64,000 nucleotides of DNA, taken from the NCBI GenBank assembly GCA_951640165.1, contig OX621241.1, positions 13,273,001 through 13,337,000 of the forward strand, read 5' to 3'. A program made the translations under genes and the position numbers. Every line of letters starts with the position of its first letter. Positions within the stretch are counted from its first letter, which is position 1. Shown piece by piece: positions 34,306-46,650 of the stretch. The DNA comes from Pseudoips prasinana. Lineage: Eukaryota > Arthropoda > Insecta > Lepidoptera > Nolidae. Below the pieces are notes generated by a model. It saw only the letters and a program-made list of their open reading frames with translations, did not search any database and was not told the origin of the DNA.

Positions 34306-35174
34306 AAAACATAATTTGTCTACAACAAAAGGGTATTTAAGTATAAATAAAATCATTTTTTTTTGTTCCATCTATTAATTTTTTTTATTTGAAATGAAAA
34401 GAGATTAATTTCAAATTAAATAAATAAAGAGGTATTTGTTTTTATAAGTCAGATCTCATTAAGAAAGTCAAAATAAATAAGGTCCTACGGTAAGAATATT
34501 CGCTTCAAAAACTGGTAGGATCCACAAAACATAAAAAAGAAGAATAGAAAAATTATCGTCTAACTGAATCATAACGTCAAACTTATTTTAACAATACATT
34601 AAGGATGATCAGGTGTTTTCAACAGCTTTAATATCAGATTGATCAAATCTAATCTAATATCAAGAAATCTCTTTGATAAATTAACAAACTTTCTGACTAA
34701 AGGAAAATTACACACCAAATTGACATTGCTGGTGACGCTGAAAATCTCTATAGTGAACCTGGACACAGTTAACTAATCATATTACACATATGTTACGTTA
34801 AGCAATATAATATAAAACGTTCACGTATAAAAGTGAACGTATACCATATTGTTTACAAAATTTCGAGTCGCTTGTAATTCTTATTCTAATAAATAGGTAT
34901 TCTTATAGGCTTACTGGCCTATGTTCCAGTATTTAAATGATGTACCAATGCTCTAAAATATCAAACATTATCAGGTCCATATATGGCAAGAATACAAAAG
35001 GTACGCATACTAAAGTTACACCATCCGTAGGCTGTCCAAGAGCTAAACTTTAGGTTAGTTGTAGTAAAAGAAAATTATGTTTTTTTTTTGCAGATACCTG
35101 TCTAGGAAGGCTCTGAGCTGAAAATGGTGAACAGATAAACAGAACAGTCAACATTTCATGCGGTACTGACGTAC

Positions 35175-35207
35175 CTCTCGTTGATGACGCTTGGCGTTCT
35201 GCTCATC
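35175..35207 (-). CDS. 33-bp microexon of split host gene
   Basis: On the minus strand a pyrimidine-rich acceptor (GATGCTCTTCTCTTTTGCAG) precedes eleven codons reading D-E-Q-N-A-K-R-H-Q-R-E, and the donor GTACGTCAG follows. Both ends are phase 0, so the microexon joins exon 2 (phase 0) to the membrane exon (phase 0) without shifting frame. Its charged, helix-prone composition runs into the E-E-R-R-R start of the next exon, making one continuous basic/acidic stretch just before the first membrane segment. Because it is a multiple of three it could be skipped without loss of frame. Support is splice-site quality plus phase; no homology was recognised. Confidence 0.6.
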
Positions 35208-35399
35208 CTGCAAAAGAGAAGAGCATCACTATACACTCATCTTGTCAGAGTATTGTGTACTTACTACATGCAGACCAATGTTTATGCAACGTTCTGACTA
35301 TACTCGTATTTTGGGATACATTATGTCAAGAAACGATAATGAACAGGAAAATCTATATCTACATACATATAATAAAATCGTAGGAAAGTCAAAACTGTA

Positions 35400-35678
35400 C
35401 ATTGAATATTGTTTTAGAAGGATACTTGGGGCGATATCTACAATAGATATTGAAGCCAAAAATATAGTTTTTAGAATTTTTGTCTGTGTGTCTGTATGTA
35501 TGTCCGGGCTAAACTCAAAAAGTACTGCATGGATTTATTTCAAATTTTGCATGAATATTAGTAGGAGGTTGGGTCAACATATAGGCTACATATTATTACG
35601 CTATCACCTACGGGGGAGGAGCTATGATAATTTATATATATAAAATTTAACGCGGGTAAAACCGCGGGGCACAGCTAG
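35400..35678 (+). mobile_element. Helitron-like 3' end
   Basis: Ends ACGCGGGTAAAACCGCGGGG then CACAGCTAG followed by T. The upstream part ('gggctaaactcaaaaagtactgcatgg') belongs to a related subfamily; the 5' border is not visible. Confidence 0.55.
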
Positions 35679-36642
35679 TATAAAATAAAATCAAACATCG
35701 CATTTATGTATTCTTTTTTTTAATATCTGTATATACCTGGTTCTTCCTGACTTGGACAGTTTTGAAAAAGGTTTATCGAATGTAAAGTTTTATTTGAATC
35801 ACGAAGACAAAACAATTGTCAAACTGATTCGCGTTTATATGTAAGTGACTATTTAACAATGTTACTTGCAAGATTTATTCTCATTATTAATAAGATAAGT
35901 TTATTATTTTGTAATCTTTGCATGAATATCCTTGCCCTAGTGACCACAGCCAGTGACGCAAATAGACGGATCAGCGTACTCTCATGGGAATGCGACGGAT
36001 GTCACTATCTCACAGCTATATTGCCAACTTTCCCTTTTAATATATTAGTTTTTCTAAGCATCCCACAAACCCACATTAATCTACCGCACAATACACAGAA
36101 ATGGTGGCCGAGCCGAAAGGTTGATGTTTTTAGGATTCTCACAAGGAACTGTTATATGCCCGAACTATGGTTAGTTACTCGTAGTATGTAATAAATGCTT
36201 ATGTTTTATTGTGTTGGTTTTATTGCATGTTACTGGTACGTATATATATTTAAGGTTAAATTCAAGATTGCTTCAACTTTTGTAAATAAAACGTTTATTA
36301 TTGTTGCAATAAACATCATTTCGTGCTAAGGTTAAACAAAAGCCAATCTGTGTGCCATCTGTATCTACACGTTAATACCTAACTGAGGGTTTCCGGAACC
36401 CACCCGTAATAGAACCCTTATCGTTTCGTCAAGTACGAATGAATACATGAATATAAGGTGAGTACACAAAAAAATATTAAGGATAGTTTTGCACCAAAAC
36501 TATTTTTTGTCTTTTTATAAAATTTCCTGTCATCTACCTGAAGTGAGGTTAGAAGTAGTGTTTATATATACATATTTATTTAACGTAATAAAAATGATGA
36601 AATAAATATACAGATAAAAAATTGTCACAAATATTCTTATTA

Positions 36643-36866
36643 GTCATCATATCAGCCGAAAGACGTCCACAGCTGGACGTACGCCCCCGGCCAAGATCTC
36701 CACAATTGCTGGTCTTACGCTATTCGCATCCAGCGGTTTCTAGCGACCTGCACAAGATCATCGGTTCATCTTGTAGGGGGCTGCCCACGCTGCGTCATCC
36801 GGTTCGTGATCGCGCCTGGAGAACTTTCTTGCCCCAACGGCCGCCGATTCTACAAGCTATGTATTA
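36643..36866 (-). pseudogene. LINE family F 3' fragment
   Basis: 'catcatatcagccgaaagac' 3' end followed by the same C-terminal coding region, disrupted. Tiny pieces of the same 3' end occur at 28408-28462, 39243-39302 and 41228-41290. Confidence 0.65.
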
Positions 36867-36869
36867 TTA

Positions 36870-38117
36870 TTAGAAACATACACTTAGTAATTATGTACAA
36901 AAGTACATAAATATTGCACTATGACTAAAATTAAAAAGGCTATACTTACTCCACCCTCACACGGACATAATTGAAATGTGATAAACGGTGTCTTTTCACG
37001 TCATTTTAATAGTCACCACCTTGCAAACAATTCTATATTATTGAACTTAAAATAAATAAGGTTTTAATAGATTTTAATTACTTGTAAGTATTACATGGAT
37101 ACGATTACATAGATCTGAGGGTAAACTATTGCTGAGTTGCTGGACAATAAAACCGGAAGTCCACTCGCCATACTTATTTTTAGCGCACTGTGTATGAAGC
37201 TAATTCGCAGACGTTGCCCTAATTTGACATTTCTTTTTAAAGATTCATACAAACTTGTTCTTTTAATAATAAAAAGTGAACTTGAGTGTTTACTGGTACA
37301 TTTTTAAACATTTTAATTGGTTAAATAGGCCTCTTACGCTGTCGTAAAAAAATAATATTTTAATTTTGGTTTAACTGGTTAAGTTTTGAGCATCTGAACT
37401 TGAACCTTATAAATATTATATTGATAGGTTAAGTAGGTATGTCCATGGAACCTTGCACAATTACATTCGTCACAGCCCTCATGCAGGTGCTATCTATTTT
37501 CAGAGTGATGGTACGGTTTTCAGATAACTATTACTGTAAACACTAACTGGCCACGCTACCGCAGTCTTCTAATCCGTCAATTATCTAACTATGGAACAAT
37601 GTTTGAAAGCCACGTAAAATTGATAAATACGTTGAGTTCCTTCTGCTTATAAAATTCGAGTACTTGCTCTCATACATATAACACAATTTTGTCTATAAAC
37701 AGGATAGACCACAAGGCGATCATTTGAATATACGTTTCTTTCACCCTTTTTAAAGATCGGTCTGAAAGAACTAATGGCGACCTGCCATTAGTTCATTCAA
37801 ATATAAACCAGTTTTAATACTCTAACTAATAAAGTCCACAATACTCAGGTATACAATTATTAATTATAATTGTTTAACAGATTTCTTTTCTATAAAGGAA
37901 GTTAATATGATTTCGTTAGTACATTTAATTGATTAACATTAATCAAGGTACGAAACTAAAAATAAAATTACGGTAAGTGCAAACCAATATAATATTCGCT
38001 GAATTCCTTTAACTCTCCAAAAACGTAGGCGCTGGGAATTTGAACCATTTAAACAGTCACCCATCTATTGTATCTTTACGTAAGTATGAATTGTGAACCA
38101 GTATAGTAGTAACTGTG
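36870..38117. other. Gene-free intronic stretch
   Basis: AT-rich; one 11-bp hairpin (37768-37778 with 37784-37794). A donor-like GTAAGTAT on the minus strand at 36945-36952 has no convincing acceptor. Confidence 0.4.
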
Positions 38118-38340
38118 TGGTGACGGCATAGAATATCATCACCCCATCACATCCCATGGGGGGCGTAGAAATCGACCGAGGGAATACCTACCAGAGAACG
38201 GGCAGCAGCGTTTTTCTGTGAACTATGATCAAACTGCGATCGCCCACCCGTCTTCCAAGCGTGGCGATTATGGCATATCCCCCATTCTTTGGAGAGGCTT
38301 TTGTCCAGCAGTGGAGGTACTTTGGCTGACATGATGACAG
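38118..38340 (+). mobile_element. LINE-related 3' fragment, family E
   Basis: 'gggcgtagaaatcgaccgag' and 'gtggcgattatggcatatcc', ending with the same 'gtccagcagtgg..ggctgacatgatga' 3' end as family F. Other copies: 43413-43570 and 48078-48303. Confidence 0.65.
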
Positions 38341-40096
38341 TAGTAACTGCGTAATTATAATAATGGTGTTTTTTAGATAACATTTCAATGAAAAATAAAG
38401 TGGTCCAAACTTATTAGGGCTCCATACGAAAACGACAAATAGTAACTACTAATTCTAATCAAGCCCTTCCTTACGGTTTCTTTTAACATGATGCGTATGT
38501 ATAGCTTAGGAGGCTTAAGTAGAGTATGACGCCTAGCAAATGAAACTACCAACTAAGCTACCCGTGCCAGATGGGATGGGTAACTTAGTTACGTAACCGA
38601 CTCTTAAGGTTGGTTTCCTTCGATACCTCATCAGCTTCTTACTGTACTTAAAACGGTGATAGAAAACACCGTGAAGTCTGCCAACTAGCACGTTGCAAGG
38701 CCAGCATGGTTGACTATATGGTCTTAGCCATCACATTGAGAGAGGAGGCCCTTGCCCCGCAGTGGAACCGTAATGGGCTGCATCTATAATAGGCAAGCTG
38801 GTTTTATAGCTAGCTGGTTTATGAAGTTACAGTTTATACTTCGCTTTAAACGTCAAGAATGAACAGCGGGCGGGTTTAAGGCGAAAGTAAGTTTGCCGAA
38901 GTTTGTCTTCTATCTTCATGATCTGACACTTTCAGTAGTGCAAGTCATCTCCATTTTCAATGTCTGTGTGCTTAAGACTCCCACAATCCTCAGTTTTAAA
39001 AATAACTTTGCTATATACTGCTAATAAATTGGTTCTGGTTTTGAAATTCTTTCTTTGTTGTTTGTTCGAACGATAAATTTGAATTTGGCAATTGTAACTC
39101 TGGCTCTAGGTTGAACACTAAATCATTAGATTTATCTGATCTAGTACTGTTAATAGGGAAGGTTCTTTTAAGGAAACCTGATAGTAATATCATATCTAGG
39201 ACTATAAAATTACACCTCACCTTTAGAGCTTTCCAATTACACATCATCATCATCACCATATCAGCCAAAAGACGCCCACTGCTGGACAAAGGCCTCCCCT
39301 AAAGATTGTCATAATTGTCTTGTGCTAACCGCATTTTTCATTCACTTACAGTACTTTAACTAAAAAACTTTATTATTTAAAATTCCGCAATCGATTAACT
39401 TCTAATCGATTGGAAAAACAGAAGAAAATATAAATTCGACATTCCTTTTCTACAGATTTAAATTTTGTTAAATCGGATTTTAAACTTAGAATTTATGGAA
39501 CAAGTTGAAATTGCTAGTATGTTTTTAAATCGGTTTCATAATTCAAAACAATCCAAACAACAATATGTTATCCTAAGAGAATCCAGCATATTGCACTTTA
39601 TCTACGTACCTACGCGGTATGATATAATACCAACTGCACAAAAAAAAATACGATAGATTCGTTCGGGAATAACGCCCACCATTTTCCATTTCACCGTCAA
39701 TCTATAAACGTCATCTCATGAAATATAAATGAACGTATGGTATATATTTATGAGCAACAAGGAGTTTCCGGGAAAACCAGAAATTATCGACACGATCAAT
39801 CAGGGGGTAAGTTTAATCAGTATCAACAGTTAGTGTATGCATTATAAACGTCAGAATTAAAGGGGGCGGACATGTATTTCTAATAAAACATATTATCCAA
39901 AGAGTCGCTTTACGACTTTTAAAATCTAACAAAATATGTTTTGTAATGTGTAAAAAAAGTCCTTGCCTTGATAGGCAAGATCTAGAAGACAATGTTCTAG
40001 TCCTTGCCTATCAAGGCAGAACTGAATTTACTAATTATTTTTATTATTATCTTCTCTACGGAGAATACTGACGTCTTAAGAAACTAAACCTCTTGA

Positions 40097-40262
40097 CTGC
40101 ACGAGTGGCGCAGCGGCCAAGGCAGTCGCCTCGCCGCTTCGTGTCGTAAATGGTTGTTCTGAGTCTGGATGTAATTTGTGTCTGTCTATTATATGTTTGT
40201 AAAGTACCCCGCGACACAGGAATTAGATTCCCTTCCCGCGGGAGTTGTCTTTAGAAAAAAAA
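40097..40262 (+). mobile_element. SINE family B, B box deleted
   Basis: 'gagtggcgcagcggccaagg' head jumps after 'ttcgtgtcg' straight to the 'ttgttctgagtctggatgta' tail. Confidence 0.7.
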
Positions 40263-40871
40263 AGTGTCTATTATGTCTATATTTCTACGGTGCGCAAAGC
40301 CTCACCATCCTGAGGTTGGCAACTCGTTTTAGACTCGGCTTCGTAACACCGTCCCATCTACCACGGGTAGCCTTATTTAGTTTTAGTTGCTAGACTTACT
40401 GTAGCCTGTATTTTCCGGTGAAACAGTGAACACACTATAGACATCATGATAGAAAGAAAGAGCTTCTTTCGAATACAAAGTTGTTAAACGATAAAAAATA
40501 CAGGATATACATATGTACCTATATTGATTTGATTTAAAATTTATATTATTGGTTCTACGATCAGTTTCCAATTCCATTATCTACTTGTAGGGCAGCATCT
40601 GCCGGCACAGCTAGTCAACCAGAAAACACGGTCAATGCGTGTATACAAAAATGCGTTATAATCTTAAATTCATAAATTAGAATAGTATATGTGCGTTTTT
40701 CCATACAATTAATTAGTAGTTTTTTACATACAAATGAATATCCGAAACTTATCACAAGGTGCCATCTAGCCCAAAATAAACAAAGCTTGTATTATGGATA
40801 CTAGACAACGGATAGACTATACTATATTTATTTACTTTTTTAGTAAATATATACTTACAATACACAAAAAA

Positions 40872-41110
40872 TCGGCCAAGTGTTTAATAACGAGCAAAAA
40901 AATCACGTTTGTTGTATGGGAGCCCCCTTAAATATTTATTTTATTTTGTTTTTATAGCAGCAACAGAAATACATCATCTGCGAAAATTTCAACTGCCTAA
41001 TTATCACGGTTCACGAGATACAGCCTGGTGACAGACGGACAGACAGACAAACCGATAGCGAAGTCTTAGTAATAGGGTCCCGTTTTACCTTTTATGTACG
41101 GAACCCTAAA
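40872..41110 (+). repeat. Dispersed repeat family G
   Basis: 'tcggccaagtg', 'gttgtatgggagccccctta', 'gagatacagcctggtgacag' and 'aatagggtcccgttttacc' in order. Other copies: 45695-46650 (split by LINE F) and 58143-58425 (minus strand). Origin unclear. Confidence 0.6.
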
Positions 41111-41469
41111 AACAAACAGACCAAGACTAAGAGACATGTTTATGAACACAAATAATTGTCTTGTCCGAAGATGCATCTCGTAACCTTAGGATCACTACCA
41201 ACGGAGCCACAGCGGTCGACCTACCTTCATCATCATCATCATATAAGCCTAAAAAACCCCATTGCTGCGCATAGGCCTCCCCCAGACGTTTCAAAGATTT
41301 TCGTCCTACCTCATTTTATTATTATTTCATATCGCCTACCAGACCGGAGATGATATCACAGTATTCATTTTATGGCTTTTTTAGTAAACAAATTCGAAGT
41401 GCATACGTGTGTTAAGTGGACCCACGCAAATGCTAGAAAGTTTACTGATTTCTATTAAATTATTAATAA

Positions 41470-42080
41470 ATGAGTGAACAGTGGCGTGGTCGCCACTAAA
41501 AATTAAAAACAACAAAAGTTTTTATACACATATACATTAAAGGCACTTGCAAATGGTCCAAACATTATTTGTACTATTAAGGTTTTGGCGCCAACGCGGA
41601 AAAGGACGCATCAAGGCTATGTTTTAGTTTCAAAAACTGGTGTAAATTCGAGTTTTAATGTGTAAATATGGTGGATTTTTAGACATAACATCTTCGACAA
41701 CGTACACAAGTGGAGGAAAGTGCAATATTGCCGTGAATTGTGATTTTCCGTGTTGAAACCAAAACTCCATAGAAGCCTCTAGTAAAGTCTCCACTGCTTT
41801 ACTGGGGTAGGACTATGACTTGACTGTGACGGACGTGACGGACATGACTGTGACGGACGTGACGGACATGACTGACTGACTTCGAAATTTATATGTTACA
41901 ACTGAAGACGAGGCGGTATGGTCACAGGCCTTAGCCTGCCCAAAGAGGGCGGAACAAAAAAAAAGAAAATTTTATACTATTAAAACTACTTATTTATAGA
42001 AACTCGTTTGTAGCACGCCTATGCCGGATGAACGCCGGATCGGTAGAAGGTGCTAGTTCGAGACCCGCCGGACGGTAAAA
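41470..42080 (+). other. Possible A-tailed retrocopy, unassigned
   Basis: A GC-richer tract with two copies of a 24-bp unit built on 'gtgacggacgtgacggacat' (about 41826-41872) ends 'cctgcccaaagagggcggaac' then an A run (41957-41966). This looks like the 3' end of a retroelement. Confidence 0.3.
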
Positions 42081-42384
42081 TTAATGATTTCCTATTTTGA
42101 TTAAATTTACGATTTGCATCGCGAATAATACTATAAAACTACAATTTAATACTTATTCATAATTGCTTCATGACTTCTGAACTCAACATTTTGGTTTCTC
42201 TAATTCCATAAACTGGTATAGTCTGTATGTGTGTATTCCTAGTATTTGAGTTTTGGAAGTCACCTTTAGATAGATACCTAAAGGTGACTTCCATAACTTT
42301 TAACGTTTTCCTTGCATGCTAAATCTATGTATTCTGATGGGAATACAGTAGCTATAGTAATCTCTTTAAATAAGTAGTTCAGAC

Positions 42385-42655
42385 AATATGTAGTAAAAAT
42401 ATAGCTAAAATTTAGATAATTAAACCTACACATGATCCTTGACAATAAATTAATTTTAGTTAGCTAAATATCGTTACTGTTATAAAATAAATCTTATTGT
42501 AAATTATTTCCTACAATCAGTGTACCTAAATATCTATATGTACCTAGAAATAATTATAAATTAATTATATATTACTGCGAACATGTTCTGACTATTTACA
42601 AGCGCTTTTTTAAAGTCTCCGTGAATAAAAACCTTTTTATTTTTTTTTTATTTTA
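42385..42655 (+). mobile_element. 3' UTR copy of the CR1-like LINE
   Basis: Matches the reverse complement of 11222-11470 along its length, down to 'tttacaagcgcttttttaaagtct' and 'gtgaataaaaacctttt', with an A/T tail. Severely 5'-truncated. Confidence 0.75.
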
Positions 42656-42656
42656 A

Positions 42657-42715
42657 GGCTCGTAAGGAATTGCGACTACCTAAATAATGATTTGCTCTAA
42701 CTACTCTTTTTTATA
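42657..42715 (-). pseudogene. Short ORF2 fragment of the CR1-like LINE, opposite orientation
   Basis: 'gcgactacctaaataatga' and 'ctctaactactcttttt' match 12288-12330 of ORF2 in the same (reverse) sense. It abuts the 3' UTR copy tail to tail. Confidence 0.5.
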
Positions 42716-42726
42716 TGAATAGTGTC

Positions 42727-42762
42727 CGAACTTATTGGCCACAGAAGTGGCCAATAAGTTCG
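42727..42762. repeat. Perfect 16-bp hairpin, 4-base loop
   Basis: CGAACTTATTGGCCAC AGAA GTGGCCAATAAGTTCG arrangement; no T run follows that would make it a terminator. Confidence 0.95.
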
Positions 42763-43412
42763 TTATAATCGTTATACTCAATACATGGTAAATAATACAA
42801 TTGTTAAGATAAGATAGTCTATGATTATAAACTAAACAATATTATTCTTACACTGAACTGCTGATAATATTATCATAACATTTTCACTCGACTTGTCTTA
42901 GAATAATACAGACGCGACGTTTATTTATTTACATTGTTCGGGCAAGCAGCCGATCGCCTAACAGCTTCATTATCTTTTTTCATTGTACTTGTTGTGTAGT
43001 CTTTAGAGACTATTAACACGTGTAACTGAGGTTTTAATTTTAAACAACACTATTCCGTGGGTAAGTGAAATTAGCCAAGGTGCTATTACGACTTTAAACG
43101 TATTTTTAACCGACTTCAAAATAGGTCACAAGGAGAAGAAACATTTTTGTATGTTTATAACTCAACCTTTTATGTATTTATGAACCGATTTACGGTTAAA
43201 GACTCTTTATTTCTCACAAAAATTTACATTCACCTTCAAAGAAAATGTATAGTTACGCTGAGCTTTACTTTATATACATACTTACAATATAAATGTTGGT
43301 TTTGAAAATTGATTTTGTTTTTTTATTTGACTTAATTTTATTTGACGGGAAATGCCCATATAAAAACTATAATGAGTTTTTTCCAGTTTTTTTAAATCTT
43401 TTAAAGAAGAGA

Positions 43413-43570
43413 TCTACCTGAGGACGGGCAGCAGCTTTTTTCTGAGTACTATGACCATCATACTGCGGTCGCCAACTCATCCGCCAAGCGTGGCGAATAT
43501 GGCATATGACAAAAACTTCCCCCAAGAATCACCCTGGGGGAAGTTTTTGTCCAGCAGTGGACTTCTTACA
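43413..43570 (+). mobile_element. LINE-related 3' fragment, family E, with hairpin
   Basis: Matches the 38118 and 48078 copies, but the sequence just before 'gtccagcagtgg' is replaced by an inverted copy of it (43508-43524 versus 43535-43551). Confidence 0.65.
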
Positions 43571-44083
43571 GCTGTTATAATAATATATGCACTGGTGAAG
43601 ATTGAACCAACCTGGGTTGCCAAATAATTCAATTCGCTAAACTATAAATACTAATTAACAATAAAATAATACATAAAAAATACAATTTAGCTGTGACTTT
43701 AATTTGTGTCGATCGATTTATCACTTAATTTGTTTACAGACTATATCATATTAAAAAACCTGACGGCTGTCCTTTTGAAATATATACTTTTGTCTATTGA
43801 TAAAAAGTGTGATGTGAGGCAACCAAAATAAATATAATCAATAGTTAGGAGTAAAGAGCCATTGAAGGATAGAGTTTATTCATACATATAGAACTGTTTA
43901 AGTATTTGTATGCAATTGTATTAAATAAAGTAATTGAATCTAACAACTACAAGTTTCAATATCATTTATTCTAACGTAGTTCTTGTGATAAGGACATCTT
44001 TAGTTCCTTCAATTAATTATTGAGGCAAATCATCAATCATCAATATGTCCTTAATTACTGAAGCAAAATAAGCGACTCTTTAC
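43571..44083. other. No gene seen
   Basis: AT-rich intronic DNA without recognisable features. Confidence 0.4.
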
Positions 44084-44156
44084 CTGTTAACTTATTATAG
44101 GTACACTCGAGACAAGCACTTTTATTAGTTGGTTTTCCAATCCATAAACTACCTAT
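44084..44156 (-). other. Possible alternative (frame-breaking) exon in the 15-kb intron
   Basis: On the minus strand a strong acceptor (TTTCTTTCTATTGCAG) and a strong donor (ACAG|GTAAAGAG) lie 73 bp apart. Only one frame is open; it starts at phase 0, matching exon 2, and reads I-G-S-L-W-I-G-K-P-T-N-K-S-A-C-L-E-C. It ends one base into a codon. Joined to the microexon, that base creates a stop at the second codon, so inclusion would truncate the protein. It may be a regulated poison exon, an exon whose partner I did not find, or chance. Confidence 0.25.
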
Positions 44157-44509
44157 CTGCAATAGAAAGAAATTTATAATATTTAAATTAGTTTAGTCAT
44201 GTAAAATACAGGACCATCAACAATATCGACTATTTTTAAATATGAACATTTGTTCATGTGCTGACAATGCTGATCTGAATATGTAGCAAGCACACTTGTT
44301 TAGCTACCAATTTCATTACAATATTAATAAGTCTTTAGCATAATGACATACTTCCCAACGTTTAGTACGGTACCATCTCAAAAGCCCCTACAAAGCCGAC
44401 ACTACTTATTTTTTAATTAAAGCCACCACTTAGCACAATGATACACCGCACAGAACATTAATGATTTGAATCCTTAGTAAACTAAATTATTAACATCCAT
44501 TTAGATTTT

Positions 44510-44835
44510 AATCGTTCGTTTTTAAGCCTGTGCCCCGTGTGTGTAGAAATATATAGAGAAAACTTTGAGATCCGTCAACAGGAAAGCTGAGTAAGGAAAT
44601 TTTGTCAGCACGTCCACCGAGTAATTTTGAGAAGGCAGAGCGCTCAAAACAGCACGACGGCGGACTATGAGGCGATGGTGGAACCACTTGGGTGACTCCG
44701 CTGGTGGCTCGGAGTAAACTGATGGCAACCAGATTGAGCCAGATTCTCCGTGGAGGCCATGACGCCCTCCTATGAAGGCTGCAGGCAGAGAACGCCTCAC
44801 CGGGCTTGGCTGCTCTAAGCACCGGTTTCATACCA
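44510..44835. other. GC-richer repeat-like tract, unassigned
   Basis: 'gtcagcacgtccaccgagta' through 'cctcaccgggcttggctgct'. Overlapping open frames exist on the minus strand but none has a recognisable domain; probably a transposon remnant. Confidence 0.3.
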
Positions 44836-45475
44836 CGCCATTTTGTTCGTAAGTTGAACTAAAACTACTCCAGTGCTCGCCTCTTGTGACAAGTTATTTT
44901 TAATATGAGAACCATGGTTTAATTATTTAAATTTAATTTGCGTATTTGCGCGAATTGAGACTGGCCAGACATTTTTCCCGAAACTTAGTGTTTCATTGAA
45001 ATGTAATTTCTAATAGAATGTTTAAGTTAGTTTAATTTAAGCTTTACCTCAGCGTTCTTGTTAATTTTGTTTACTATATACATAGTTGTTAGAACTTTTC
45101 TTCGTATAATTTAACCATCCCGCATGTAGATCCCCAGAGCACATGTTCAATATACTCCGCAAGAGGTCCTTGAACCAAAAGGTACATTGCAGGCTGCCGA
45201 GTCAATATCCGACATTTTATATAACCTCAATGTACCCGTATGAGTCTGGAGACCTTCTATGGTAGCAATTGAATTACCCCATTTACAAATTAATGAATAC
45301 TTCTTACTTTTTTTAACTTGAGGTTAAACATGTTTTCTTATTGTTGAACAATCATGTTAGGACTGCTATATAAAATAGATTTTGACACCTGTTGTGTTTT
45401 CTTTTATTATACCTTAATATCTATCATATTTTGTCGTAAAGCATAAGTTAAACTTAACAAGGAATAAGTAATAAT

Positions 45476-45527
45476 AAATTACATGTACCTATTCTTTGTA
45501 TTATAAAACAATAGGTACATGTAATTT
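45476..45527. repeat. Perfect 18-bp hairpin
   Basis: Arms 45476-45493 and 45510-45527 (AAATTACATGTACCTATT and complement). Confidence 0.95.
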
Positions 45528-45694
45528 ATTTATATATCTTAAAAGATAACTAAACAAAATGTTATAAATTTGTGGGTCCGAGTCCCACCCACACTTAAAT
45601 TTTATACAATTCACTTTAAAGATGTCTGCAACTTACTTGGTTATAGCTTAGCATGTTTTAAACGCTAAAAGCAAAATCTATACTTAATTATAAA

Positions 45695-46650
45695 ACCGGT
45701 GAAGTGCGAGTCGGTCATGCGCACGAAAGGTTCCGTGTCACCTTTAAAATCGGCAAAAAAATCACGTATGTTGTATGGGAGCCCCCCTTAAATGTTTGTT
45801 TTATTTCATTTCAATTGTATATATTACTAAATATTATGTGAAATTAATATTTCAAGCTTCTTTACGTTGCCGTTAACAATATCGAGCAAAAAAGTCACGT
45901 TTGTTGTAGGGCTCCCGTTATACCCTTTGTGTACGGCACCCTAAAAACTATGGATCAAGAATTATTAAAATAAAAACCGGCCATTTATGGGAGCCCCCTT
46001 AAATATTTATTTTATTTTGTTTTTTAGTATTTGTTGTTATAGCGGCAACAGAGATAAATAATATAAAATTCATCATCATCATCATATCAGCCGAAAGACG
46101 TCCACTGCTGGACAAAGGCCTCCCCCAAAGATCTCGACAATTGCCGGTCTTGCGCTATTCGCATCCAGCTGTTTCCAGCGACCCGCACAAGATCATCGGT
46201 CCATCTTGTAGGGGGCCTGCCCACGCTGCGTCTTCCGGTTCGTGGTCGCCACTCAAGAACCTTTCTGCCCCAACGGCCATCGGTTCTACGAGCTATGTGC
46301 CCCACCCACCGCCACTTCAGTTTTGCAATTCTTCGGGCTATGTCGGTGACTTTGGTTCGCCTGCGGATTTCGACATTTCTGATACGAAATCGCAAGAAAA
46401 CTCCGAGCATAGCCCTCTCCATTGCTCTTTGGGTGACATTGAGCCTTCTAATAAGGCCCATAGTGAGCGACCACGTCTCTGTTCCGTAAGTCATCACTGG
46501 CAACACACACTGGTCGAAGACTTTCGACTTGAGACACTGCGGTATTTAACTACCACGGTCCATAAGATACAGCTTGGCGACAGACAGACAGACAGATGAG
46601 TCTTAGTAATAGGGTCCCGTTATATCCTTTGGGTACGGAACCCTAAAAAC
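45695..46650 (+). repeat. Dispersed repeat family G, partly duplicated and split by a LINE
   Basis: 'gtgcgagtcggtcatgcgca' and 'ttgtatgggagccccc' at the left, a second partial copy from about 45885, and 'gatacagcttggcgacagac' to 'ggaaccctaaaaac' on the right of the LINE F insertion. Confidence 0.6.
46071..46535 (-). pseudogene. 3' fragment of an RT-containing LINE (family F)
   Basis: The minus frame 46506-46087 reads L-P-V-M-T-Y-G-T-E-T-W, then W-R-W-V-G-H-I-A-R-R and V-G-R-P-P-T-R-W-T-D-D and ends G-E-A-F-V-Q-Q-W-T-S-F-G. This is the post-RT C-terminal region of an RTE-type insect LINE. The 3' tail is (ATG)n (46073-46084). It sits inside another repeat (family G), whose halves flank it. Confidence 0.75.

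Noticed and set aside
35191..35643. 150-codon plus-strand open frame
   Set aside because: It overlaps the antisense microexon and runs through a Helitron-like 3' region; no protein signature.
36953..36994. Possible minus-strand exon reading T-P-F-I-T-F-Q-L-C-P-C-E-G-G before a perfect GTAAGTAT donor
   Set aside because: The only acceptor (GTGAAAAG) has no pyrimidine tract and 14 open codons are easily chance; no phase conflict, but no positive support.
42727..42762. Rho-independent terminator
   Set aside because: Hairpin without a T run, in a eukaryotic genome.
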